Origin: an uncultured Sphingomonadaceae bacterium
GTDB lineage: Bacteria > Pseudomonadota > Alphaproteobacteria > Sphingomonadales > Sphingomonadaceae
Direction: 5' to 3'
Length of the DNA: 64,000 nucleotides
Assembly: GCA_947497455.1 (NCBI GenBank)
Contig: CANMGU010000002.1
Location: 1,644,506 to 1,708,505, forward strand
How positions within the stretch are numbered: the stretch's first letter is position 1; each line of letters begins with the position of its first letter. The notes under the pieces were generated by a model. The model did no database searches. It saw nothing but the letters and a program-made list of their open reading frames with translations, and was not told the origin of the DNA. Position numbers and translations under genes: made by a program. Below, piece by piece: positions 8,844 through 14,868 of the stretch.

Positions 8844-9674
8844 CTAGACCTGAAGGTTAATCACGGTCTGGCTAAGGGTATTGGCGGTCTCAATTGCCTG
8901 GGCATTGGCCTGGAAATTACGCTGAGCAGCGATAAGCGACACCAGCTCTTCGGTAATGTCGACATTGGCTAGCTCGAGAGAACCTGAGCGCACCTGGCCA
9001 AGCGGACCGTTGGCGGCCTGATTGACCTGCGCCGGACCGGAATCACCGGTGGCTTGCCAGTGGGCATCGCCAACAGGACGCAACCCTTCAATGGCAGTGA
9101 AGCTGGCCATCGCCATCGCACCGATATTGATCTGATTGCCGTTGGAGAATGTCGCGCTGACCACGCCTTCACCATTGATCGCAATGTTGGTTAGCAAGGC
9201 GGCGGGATCACTGGGATCGACATCGGGCAATATGAAATCAAACATATCAGCGACATTGGTCGAAGTTGCGACACCATTAGCATCAACGGGCAAAAGCTGT
9301 GCTTTCGCGCCGGTGGTGTCGACGACTTCACGATCCACATTAACGGAGAAGGATCCGTTGCGGGTAAATGTCAGATCCTGTCGCGGAGGCTGGCCGCGAA
9401 CAGAGAAAAAGCCGTCACCCGCGATTGCCAGGTCCAGTGTTTTGTCGGTCGCCTGCAATGTGCCTTGGGTGAATTGCTGGGTGATGCCGCTCAAACGAAC
9501 GCCCTGACCAGCCACAGTCTTTGTGGTCTGGGTTGGCGCGGCGGCAAACAGATCGCCAAATTGTGCCCGGCTTTTCTTGAAGCCGGTTGAGTTGGTGTTG
9601 GCGACATTGTTTGAAATCACGTTCAAGTCAGTCTGCGCGGCTTTCAAACCGCTGAGGGATGTAAAGAAAGACAT
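8844..9674 (-). CDS. flgE: Flagellar hook protein FlgE, short form
   Basis: A 276-residue hook subunit. The N-terminus MSFFTSLSGLKAAQTDLNVI and the NNVANTNSTGFKKSRAQFGDLF motif are typical of FlgE, and the C-terminal LANVDITEELVSLIAAQRNF matches the D0 helix. Most hook proteins are about 400 residues or more, so this one lacks much of the variable outer domains and is close to FlgG in size. It follows flgD, the hook cap, with about 32 nt between them, which supports FlgE and not a second FlgG. The retained central part (FNFILPDVDPS-like region near residue 150) fits a reduced FlgE D1/D2 region. Confidence 0.9.
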   Translation of the reverse strand: MSFFTSLSGLKAAQTDLNVISNNVANTNSTGFKKSRAQFGDLFAAAPTQTTKTVAGQGVRLSGITQQFTQGTLQATDKTLDLAIAGDGFFSVRGQPPRQDLTFTRNGSFSVNVDREVVDTTGAKAQLLPVDANGVATSTNVADMFDFILPDVDPSDPAALLTNIAINGEGVVSATFSNGNQINIGAMAMASFTAIEGLRPVGDAHWQATGDSGPAQVNQAANGPLGQVRSGSLELANVDITEELVSLIAAQRNFQANAQAIETANTLSQTVINLQV

Positions 9675-9706
9675 TATTTCTTCTCCTGTTGTAAATTAGG
9701 GTGCCC

Positions 9707-10375
9707 CTATCCGATGCGCATCGCTTCTGATGGCAGGACATTTCCGATAGGTGTTACAAGTATGGGCGAGCTGCTGGTGCCTGAGGCCTTGACCGAAGCC
9801 ACGGGAACCCAGGTTGCCAAGTCAGAAACGGAACCGCCGTTTACGCGAACCCGCAATCTTCCGAGGTCCTGCGCTTCGCCGGCAGCATTTTTGCTGTCGA
9901 AGTTGAACTGGATTGGACCTGCTTCCTGTGCACCAAGTTCGGCAAACATCACAATTTCACCAGCGTCATTGAGCAAGTCGATGGAGAGATTTTCAGTTGG
10001 CTGATTGAGTGTAAATTCACCCGTATATTCGCCATCCTTGCTTGAGACAGCAAAGTTGCCGGGAACCAAAATCGAGTGGCCGATCCATTCTTTTGCATCG
10101 GACAGGCGATTATCGCCCAGCATCGCAGCGATATCGGTAAGGGACTGGTTCATCTCGGAAATACCGGCAACACTGGAAAACTGTGCAAGCTGTGCAACCA
10201 TTGCCTGATTGTCGAGAGGATCGAACGGGTCTTGAAATTTTAACTGGGTCGTCATCAATCGCAGGAATGAATCCTGATCCAGAGTGCTATCACCCTTTGC
10301 ATTGGCCGGCTGCGCGGCAGCAAGGCCGGCAATATTCGGCGTTGAATTTTCAAAAACTTGTGGTGCAATTTCCAT
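9707..10375 (-). CDS. flgD: Flagellar hook capping protein FlgD
   Basis: A 222-residue scaffold that caps the growing hook. The N-terminal region LDQDSFLRLMTTQLKFQDPF, followed by PLDNQAMVAQLAQFSSVAG, is the defining FlgD signature. The C-terminal half is a beta-rich region matching the Tudor-like and FlgD-Ig parts. It overlaps flgC by one base and precedes flgE, the conserved order. The length is normal. Confidence 0.96.
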   Translation of the reverse strand: MEIAPQVFENSTPNIAGLAAAQPANAKGDSTLDQDSFLRLMTTQLKFQDPFDPLDNQAMVAQLAQFSSVAGISEMNQSLTDIAAMLGDNRLSDAKEWIGHSILVPGNFAVSSKDGEYTGEFTLNQPTENLSIDLLNDAGEIVMFAELGAQEAGPIQFNFDSKNAAGEAQDLGRLRVRVNGGSVSDLATWVPVASVKASGTSSSPILVTPIGNVLPSEAMRIG

Positions 10376-10773
10376 TATTGGTTCCTTACCGTTTCTAGAA
10401 TGAGTGATTTTGCGGTCTGTAAAACTTGTACGTTATTCTTGTAGTTCCGAGCGGTCTCGAGCATGTCGATCATCTCCGCCGTCTCATCGACAGCAGCCTC
10501 CCAGACAAAGCCTTCCTTGTCGGCAATGGGGTTGGACGGGTCATAGCGCTTTTGCGGTTCCGCATCGGTTTGAACCACGCGCTCGACATCGATGGTCGCC
10601 ATATTTTCTTCCATGACGGAACGGAAAACGGGCCGCATGGCACGATAAGCTTCGTCCTTGCTGGCATAGTCCGTACGTGCATTGGCAAGATTGGATGCGG
10701 TTGTGTTGAGACGCACCATCTGGGCAGACATGGCCCGGCTGGCGACGTCAAAGACGTTCATGGAACCGCTCAT
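10375..10773 (-). CDS. flgC: Flagellar proximal rod protein FlgC
   Basis: A 132-residue proximal rod protein. The N-terminal SRAMSAQMVRLNTTASNLAN and the C-terminal AAVDETAEMIDMLETARNYK with NNVQVLQTAKSLI are the FlgC signature. The region YDPSNPIADKEGFVW matches the conserved proximal-rod motif (YdPsHPdAdeeGyV). It lies 2 nt after flgB and overlaps flgD by one base. Confidence 0.96.
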   Translation of the reverse strand: MSGSMNVFDVASRAMSAQMVRLNTTASNLANARTDYASKDEAYRAMRPVFRSVMEENMATIDVERVVQTDAEPQKRYDPSNPIADKEGFVWEAAVDETAEMIDMLETARNYKNNVQVLQTAKSLILETVRNQ

Positions 10774-10775
10774 CT

Positions 10776-11129
10776 CTATTCTCCTTTTAGGGCGCGTTTC
10801 ATCGACGCGACCTGTCCGTTCAGAAAGGACAGGGTGGCGCGATATTGAATGGCATTTTCGGCAAACAGTGTTTGCTCGACCGACAATTCGACGGTGTTGC
10901 CATCAAGCGAGGGTTGCAGAGGCACACGAAAACCGGTGTGATCGGTCATCGCCTTGTCGATGGAGCTGCCATTTTGTGCTTGCTGCATCGCACGATCGAA
11001 ATCGAGATCCTTTGCCTTGTAACCAGGCGTGGATGCATTTGCGATATTGGATGCAAGCATGTTCAGACGCTGTGAACGCAACTGCAGCGCTCCACCGTTT
11101 AATGCAAATATCTGATCCAAACTGGGCAT
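10776..11129 (-). CDS. flgB: Flagellar proximal rod protein FlgB
   Basis: A 117-residue rod protein, first gene of the long flgB-flgL operon. The motif LRSQRLNMLASNIANASTPG, then YKAKDLDFDRAM, is typical of FlgB. The open frame extends 41 codons further upstream, but I choose 11129: the alignment with FlgB begins at MPSLDQIFALNGGA, and AGGAC lies a few bases ahead. A near-perfect sigma-54 promoter sits about 90 nt upstream (11219-11233), so the operon is probably driven by a sigma-54 activator. Confidence 0.95.
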   Translation of the reverse strand: MPSLDQIFALNGGALQLRSQRLNMLASNIANASTPGYKAKDLDFDRAMQQAQNGSSIDKAMTDHTGFRVPLQPSLDGNTVELSVEQTLFAENAIQYRATLSFLNGQVASMKRALKGE

Positions 11130-11218
11130 CGAAATTACGTCCTGTCTTAATTGTCCGGTTTGATAACCGTACCTTTGGCATGAGAAATACCGGGCTTGGT
11201 AATCTCGAACAGTACTTC

Positions 11219-11233
11219 GCAAAGGGCGTGCCA
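11219..11233 (-). promoter_or_regulatory. Sigma-54 promoter of the flgB operon
   Basis: On the minus strand the sequence is TGGCACGCCCTTTGC, an exact match to the sigma-54 -24/-12 consensus TGGCACG-N4-TTGC. The predicted start of transcription is near 11208, about 80 nt before flgB. Enhancer-like tandem repeats lie 85-135 bp further upstream (11317-11355), the normal distance for a bacterial enhancer-binding protein. Confidence 0.88.
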
Positions 11234-11316
11234 GTTTTCGCATCCTCAGCAAGAAGTCTCGGTTTTTGGGGGATTTGTGTCATTAAGAGCAGCCTTATTT
11301 TCGACGGACCGACCGG

Positions 11317-11355
11317 ACCGGCAAATTTTTGCCGGTTGCCGGAAAATTTTTGCCG
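11317..11355. promoter_or_regulatory. Tandem 17-bp repeats, probable FlbD-type enhancer
   Basis: CCGGCAAATTTTTGCCG (11318-11334) is repeated as CCGGAAAATTTTTGCCG (11339-11355), with a period of 21 bp, two helical turns. The first copy lies in a palindrome with 9-bp arms (ACCGGCAAA / TTTGCCGGT, 11317-11336). The pattern resembles the ftr enhancer elements bound by Caulobacter FlbD (CGGC, A-rich centre, GCCG). It lies between the flgB sigma-54 promoter and the start of the stator-like gene at 11378, so it may act on both. Assignment to the activator encoded at 18929 is inference. Confidence 0.75.
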
Positions 11356-11377
11356 CTTGTGATCAAAGTATGAACTG

Positions 11378-12073
11378 ATGGATATTTTGCTTTCCAATAT
11401 GGGCCGGTTCTTTGACCCATTATTATTCGCTCTAGTGCTAGGCGGCGTCCTGCTGATGGCCTGGCTTCAAAATGGCCGAGCCTCTTTTGGACTGGCTTTC
11501 ACGGCGCTGCTCAATTGCAGTCGGGATCCGCTTGCCGAGAGCGGTGAAAACGCAACATTCACCTGTCGCCGGATCGATTTTGTGATGAGAGAGCAGGGGT
11601 TTAACGGACTCGAGCGCGTACGCAGTCAGGATGCATTTGTGACCAAATTGCTGGCCGAGCTGGTCAATTCCAAGGATGCGAAAAGCTTTGAGGAATGGGC
11701 TCGTTTGTCCGAAAATGTTGCGCGAAAAGAACAGGATATGCGGGCGACGTATTGGTCTTCTGCGTCAGAGATCGCGCCGGCAATAGGCTTGATCGGTACC
11801 ATTATCGGCCTGATTCAGCTTTTTGCGACCGGTATCGATCCCTTGAAAATGGGGCCTGCCATGAGTTTTACCTTGCTGACCAGTCTCTATGGACTTTTCG
11901 TTTCGCACATCATCGCTTTTCCGATCTCGGCACGGCTACACGCCCGGGCTGCGATATTGAACGCCTATCGTGAAGAGGTGGTTCAGCATGCGATAGCAAT
12001 TGCAAAGCGCGAATTGCTGGTGCTCGGCCCGGTGCATTTCTCACCTGCAAAACCGCTGCGGGCAGCAGGCTAG
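11378..12073 (+). CDS. MotA/TolQ/ExbB-family proton-channel protein
   Basis: A 231-residue membrane protein of the MotA/TolQ/ExbB family. An N-terminal helix near residues 13-30 is followed by a cytoplasmic stretch, then the diagnostic helix SEIAPAIGLIGTIIGLIQLF and a last helix around SLYGLFVSHIIAFPISARL. The family conducts protons through a ring of A subunits around a B subunit and drives either flagellar rotation or energy transfer across the envelope. It stands inside the flagellar locus, directly upstream of a B-subunit-like gene (no gap), and differs from the canonical MotA at 1875. The ribosome-binding site is weak. Whether it is a second stator or serves another machine cannot be told from sequence. 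Confidence 0.8.
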   Translation: MDILLSNMGRFFDPLLFALVLGGVLLMAWLQNGRASFGLAFTALLNCSRDPLAESGENATFTCRRIDFVMREQGFNGLERVRSQDAFVTKLLAELVNSKDAKSFEEWARLSENVARKEQDMRATYWSSASEIAPAIGLIGTIIGLIQLFATGIDPLKMGPAMSFTLLTSLYGLFVSHIIAFPISARLHARAAILNAYREEVVQHAIAIAKRELLVLGPVHFSPAKPLRAAG

Positions 12074-12568
12074 ATGATGCATGCCAGCCGGACCACCTTG
12101 TCGTTTCTCGACCTGGCCTTGATGCTGTTGAGCGCCTTCGCCTACGCCCATTTCGTCAATCTTGCTGATCCGGAAACAAGACAGAAATTGTCTGAGCAGT
12201 CCGCGCAAGCACCTGATATTCAGGGTAATTATGATTATGACACCGACGCGTTCTTCAGTGACAGTAGCGCCGTTCTAACCCGATTTGCACGGCAGGAAAT
12301 TGCGGAAATAGTACTGGCACATGAAAGCCAGTTGCTCACCATATCCGTTCCTGTGGCGCTTGAGAGCCGCGATGATCTGCGACTGAGGCAATGGGAAAAA
12401 GTTGCTGCACGGTCTGCGGCGATTGCGGACGCCTTTGAAAACGCCGGTCAGGATGGTGAAATGATCATATTGAATATGCCAGACAAGTTGATCTCTCAGG
12501 CAGACAGGAAGAAGCAGATCTCGCTTACCTTTCGGTCGATGGAAAAAGGTCAGGCAGATAAAAGATAG
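12074..12568 (+). CDS. MotB/ExbD-like protein with single N-terminal helix
   Basis: A 164-residue protein that follows the channel-like gene without a gap. Near residues 10-28 the sequence SFLDLALMLLSAFAYAHF mirrors the MotB/ExbD plug helix, with Asp13 at the place of the proton-carrying aspartate. The C-terminal half contains RQWEKVAARSAAIADAFENA and later KKQISLTFR, a layout reminiscent of an OmpA-like domain, but the GHTD motif and the usual peptidoglycan-binding residues are missing. It is far shorter than MotB (288 residues here). I infer a stator-like partner that may not bind peptidoglycan in the usual way. It is not a truncated copy of the motB at 1005. Confidence 0.65.
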   Translation: MMHASRTTLSFLDLALMLLSAFAYAHFVNLADPETRQKLSEQSAQAPDIQGNYDYDTDAFFSDSSAVLTRFARQEIAEIVLAHESQLLTISVPVALESRDDLRLRQWEKVAARSAAIADAFENAGQDGEMIILNMPDKLISQADRKKQISLTFRSMEKGQADKR

Positions 12569-12582
12569 CGCTGTCGGAAAAT

Positions 12583-12597
12583 TGGCATGAAACCTGC
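12583..12597 (+). promoter_or_regulatory. Sigma-54 promoter of flgA
   Basis: TGGCATGAAACCTGC matches the -24/-12 consensus with two changes (T in place of C at the -24 box end; C in place of T at the -12 box start). It is 39 nt upstream of the flgA start, with a predicted transcription start near 12609. The preceding TGTCGGAAAA (12572-12581) equals half of the palindrome found at 18795-18810. Confidence 0.75.
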
Positions 12598-12635
12598 TTT
12601 GGCTTTTGTAGTCAAAATGCACTTAGGAACCGAAC

Positions 12636-13133
12636 ATGCTTCACTATCGCGCTGCCCTTCCGCTGGTCTCCCTCCTGATTATGGGTGCCGCTTCTCCTTT
12701 TGAGAATACGGTGCGCCTCGACAGCCAGGTCGCCATGCATCTTAATGCAAGGATCGGTGACGCCGGCGGAGCGCGTGCGCCTATAGATACAAAACTGCGA
12801 TTGAAGCGTTGTCCGAACCCGGTTCAATTCTCCGATACCAATAATGGTGCGGTTCTGGTGAGTTGTCCTGAGCAGGGTTGGCGTATCTTTGTGCCGGTAC
12901 GGCGTGGGCAGGCGCGTCTATCCAATCAAAAAGCCAGTGCACAGGAATATATCGTTTTTCGGAACCAACCTCTGACGCTTGTCGTACGGCGTCCCAGCTT
13001 CAGCATCAGCTATGGCGTGGTTGCGCAGAAAAATGGAAAGGTTGGAGATTTTATCCCGGTACGATCCAGCCGTAAATCAAAGGTACTCATGGCGCGTGTA
13101 TCAGAGACTGGTGAAGTTGAGCTGGTACAATAA
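12636..13133 (+). CDS. flgA: Flagellar P-ring assembly chaperone FlgA
   Basis: A 165-residue periplasmic protein that helps FlgI polymerise into the P ring. A signal peptide covers about the first 20 residues. The C-terminal part has the SAF/FlgA pattern: RIFVPVRRGQ, then a region with FRNQPLTLVVRRPSFSI, and KVGDFIPVRSSRKSKVLMARV near the end. Two cysteines (in KRCPNPV and VSCPEQG) may form a disulfide. The protein is shorter than enterobacterial FlgA (about 219), as is common in alphaproteobacteria. It has its own sigma-54 promoter and precedes flgM by about 120 nt. Confidence 0.85.
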   Translation: MLHYRAALPLVSLLIMGAASPFENTVRLDSQVAMHLNARIGDAGGARAPIDTKLRLKRCPNPVQFSDTNNGAVLVSCPEQGWRIFVPVRRGQARLSNQKASAQEYIVFRNQPLTLVVRRPSFSISYGVVAQKNGKVGDFIPVRSSRKSKVLMARVSETGEVELVQ

Positions 13134-13173
13134 AAATTTTCGAAGAAGATATTAATTTTTTCACAACATACCG

Positions 13174-13199
13174 TAAATTGTTTTGAAAGATGTCGTAAG
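13174..13199 (+). promoter_or_regulatory. Candidate sigma-28 promoter of flgM
   Basis: TAAA (13174-13177), 14 nt, then GTCGTAAG (13192-13199) resembles the FliA consensus. It lies about 57 nt ahead of flgM. Late transcription of flgM from a FliA promoter in addition to an upstream one is known in Salmonella. The -10 box has two mismatches, so the call is tentative. Confidence 0.4.
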
Positions 13200-13255
13200 C
13201 GTTTCAGAGATATTGAAAATCATCAATTATCTGAACGCATTAAGGATGAAGTAAA

Positions 13256-13546
13256 ATGAAACCCGTAGAAAGCTACTCTGCTATAAATACGCGGCTCGAT
13301 CGTCCAACAGTGGCGGAGGGTGCACCAAGAAAACTCGAAGGCGGCGTTGATGCCGGAGGTTCGGGGAGCAAACCGACGATCACAACAACGGCTTCGATCT
13401 TGGCGGCACAGCAACCGCCATTTGATGAGCAAAAAATTGCCGAGATACGGCAAAAAATTGCATCCGGAGTGTATAGCGTGGATATCGCCGCGCTGGCTCA
13501 GAAGATGCTCGACACAGGCGTCTTTGGTGTAGGATCGGCGGAATGA
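13256..13546 (+). CDS. flgM: Anti-sigma-28 factor FlgM
   Basis: A 96-residue protein that binds and inhibits FliA until the hook is complete, then leaves through the flagellar export channel. The C-terminal half FDEQKIAEIRQKIASGVYSV, with DIAALAQKML after it, is the conserved sigma-binding region. The N-terminal half is low-complexity and Gly/Thr/Ser-rich, as in the disordered part of known FlgM proteins. The target FliA is encoded at 16998. The stop overlaps the start of the following FlgN-like gene by 4 nt. Confidence 0.92.
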   Translation: MKPVESYSAINTRLDRPTVAEGAPRKLEGGVDAGGSGSKPTITTTASILAAQQPPFDEQKIAEIRQKIASGVYSVDIAALAQKMLDTGVFGVGSAE

Positions 13547-13854
13547 AACACATAGTTGAGTCTTTTCGCAGTTCACAAGACAAGCTTTATTCCGCGTTGG
13601 AAGGGCATGACAGCGATGCGATTTTTCGGGCCAGTGAGCAACTTGGCCAAGCCGCCGCGCAACTGGGCGCAATCAATGCTCGTGAGCTAGACCCCGGACT
13701 GCGGCCACTCATTTCCGAGGCTGATCAATTGATGCAGGCTTCGATCTACCGGCTTCGGTTCTTGCGCGACCATAGCGCGACCCGATTGCAGCTCTTGGCT
13801 GGATTTCGCGGCAATCAAGCGGATACATATTCCAGCGCAGCGCGCAGCTATTGA
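13543..13854 (+). CDS. FlgN-like flagellar chaperone
   Basis: A 103-residue, mostly helical protein immediately after flgM with a 4-nt overlap. In many genomes flgM is followed by flgN, the export chaperone for FlgK and FlgL. The size is right, but conservation of FlgN is weak and I see only general features: an N-terminal helix with alternating charges, an Ala/Gln-rich centre (LGQAAAQLGAIN) and a C-terminal helix with YRLRFLRDHSATRLQLLAGF. The call therefore rests on context, and I leave the symbol empty. A terminator-like hairpin follows within 100 nt. Confidence 0.6.
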   Translation: MKHIVESFRSSQDKLYSALEGHDSDAIFRASEQLGQAAAQLGAINARELDPGLRPLISEADQLMQASIYRLRFLRDHSATRLQLLAGFRGNQADTYSSAARSY

Positions 13855-13917
13855 GGCTTTGTAAAACAGCCTAAACCATTTCTGTTTGGACCAAATAGCG
13901 GTGCTTCAGCGCCCGCA

Positions 13918-13944
13918 AAAACGCGCGGGTAAAAGGCGCGTTTT
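13918..13944 (+). terminator. Probable terminator after flgA-flgM-flgN-like unit
   Basis: AAAACGCGC (13918-13926) pairs perfectly with GCGCGTTTT (13936-13944) around a 9-nt loop, ending in a T-rich tract. The overlapping CCCGC/GCGGG arms (13912-13929) resemble an FlbD-type half-site pair about 60-75 bp upstream of the next sigma-54 promoter, so the segment may have two roles. Confidence 0.6.
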
Positions 13945-13987
13945 ATTGTGTAGTCAGAGACGCAAAACTTCCGCACAATCCCTTTCT

Positions 13988-14002
13988 TGGCATGATCATT
14001 GC
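13988..14002 (+). promoter_or_regulatory. Sigma-54 promoter of the slt-flhA-fliA unit
   Basis: TGGCATGATCATTGC fits the sigma-54 consensus with a single change in the -24 box. The predicted transcript begins near 14014, 20 nt before the lytic transglycosylase gene. It places fliA under sigma-54 control. Confidence 0.82.
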
Positions 14003-14034
14003 TTCTCTCCTTTGCAGGAGACTTTGATTAAACC

Positions 14035-14862
14035 ATGTCCAATCTTTCGATCACCCCTCAAGCAGCGCGTCATGATCTGACCGGCGTTATTGCGCAAAGT
14101 GCGCAGCGGACGGGTGTCGATTTCCAGTATCTTGTCGCTCAGGCTCAGCTTGAAAGCGGAATGCGCGCAGATGCCAAGGCGCAAACTTCCTCTGCGACGG
14201 GGCTTTATCAGTTTATCGATCAGACCTGGCTGGGGCTGGTAAAGGATAAGGGTGATCAATATGGCCTCGGTTGGGCGCAAAATGCCATATCGCGCAATAG
14301 CAACGGTCACTTGTCTGTCGGCGATCAAGCCCAGAAAACTAGGATACTTTCGCTAAGAACCAATCCTGAATTGGCGGCTAATCTGGCGGGTGAATTCGCC
14401 CGCGATAACAGTGCCTATCTGGAACAGCGAATTGGGCGCAGACCGGAGTCTGTGGATCTATATTTGGCCCATTTTCTGGGACCCGCGGGGGCTGCAAAAT
14501 TTCTCACCAGAATGGATCGTGATCCCGATGGTTCGGCTGCGTCAGCCTTTCCCCAGCCAGCCCGCGCCAATCCCAATATATTCTTTGACCGTTCAGGCAA
14601 TGCGCGGAGCTTTGAAGCCATTCGAGACCGCTTCCAGCGCAAACTGTCAGATGCCATCGATCTGGTCGGCAGCGGCAAAGATTTGCCAATGAGCGGAAAG
14701 AGTTTGCCGGCATCGGCAGATGCATCGCGAACCGTGCAGCCGGAGGACTATCTCCGGATCGCCCAAGCGCATGCCGCTGATCAAAATAATTTGAACGCAC
14801 CGAAGCCATTTAGCGAGCCGGCACGTGCTGCCTATTTGATGCTCGCCACTCTGGGGATGTAA
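14035..14862 (+). CDS. Flagellar-locus lytic transglycosylase (SLT domain)
   Basis: A 275-residue SLT-type murein lytic transglycosylase. The catalytic region is near residues 35-65: LVAQAQLESGMRADAKAQ holds the catalytic Glu (ES motif, residue 42), followed by SSATGLYQFIDQTWL, the usual G(L/Y)xQF motif. It cleaves glycan strands and most likely opens the sacculus for the rod, replacing the muramidase half missing from FlgJ. No clear N-terminal signal peptide is seen, so export may use the flagellar route. It is the first gene of a unit with flhA 6 nt after its stop and a sigma-54 promoter ahead. Confidence 0.88.
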   Translation: MSNLSITPQAARHDLTGVIAQSAQRTGVDFQYLVAQAQLESGMRADAKAQTSSATGLYQFIDQTWLGLVKDKGDQYGLGWAQNAISRNSNGHLSVGDQAQKTRILSLRTNPELAANLAGEFARDNSAYLEQRIGRRPESVDLYLAHFLGPAGAAKFLTRMDRDPDGSAASAFPQPARANPNIFFDRSGNARSFEAIRDRFQRKLSDAIDLVGSGKDLPMSGKSLPASADASRTVQPEDYLRIAQAHAADQNNLNAPKPFSEPARAAYLMLATLGM

Positions 14863-14868
14863 GATATA

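Noticed and set aside
11177..11195. A second TGGCATG sequence near flgB, on the plus strand
   Set aside because: There is no GC at the right -12 spacing and it points away from flgB, so it is not a sigma-54 promoter.
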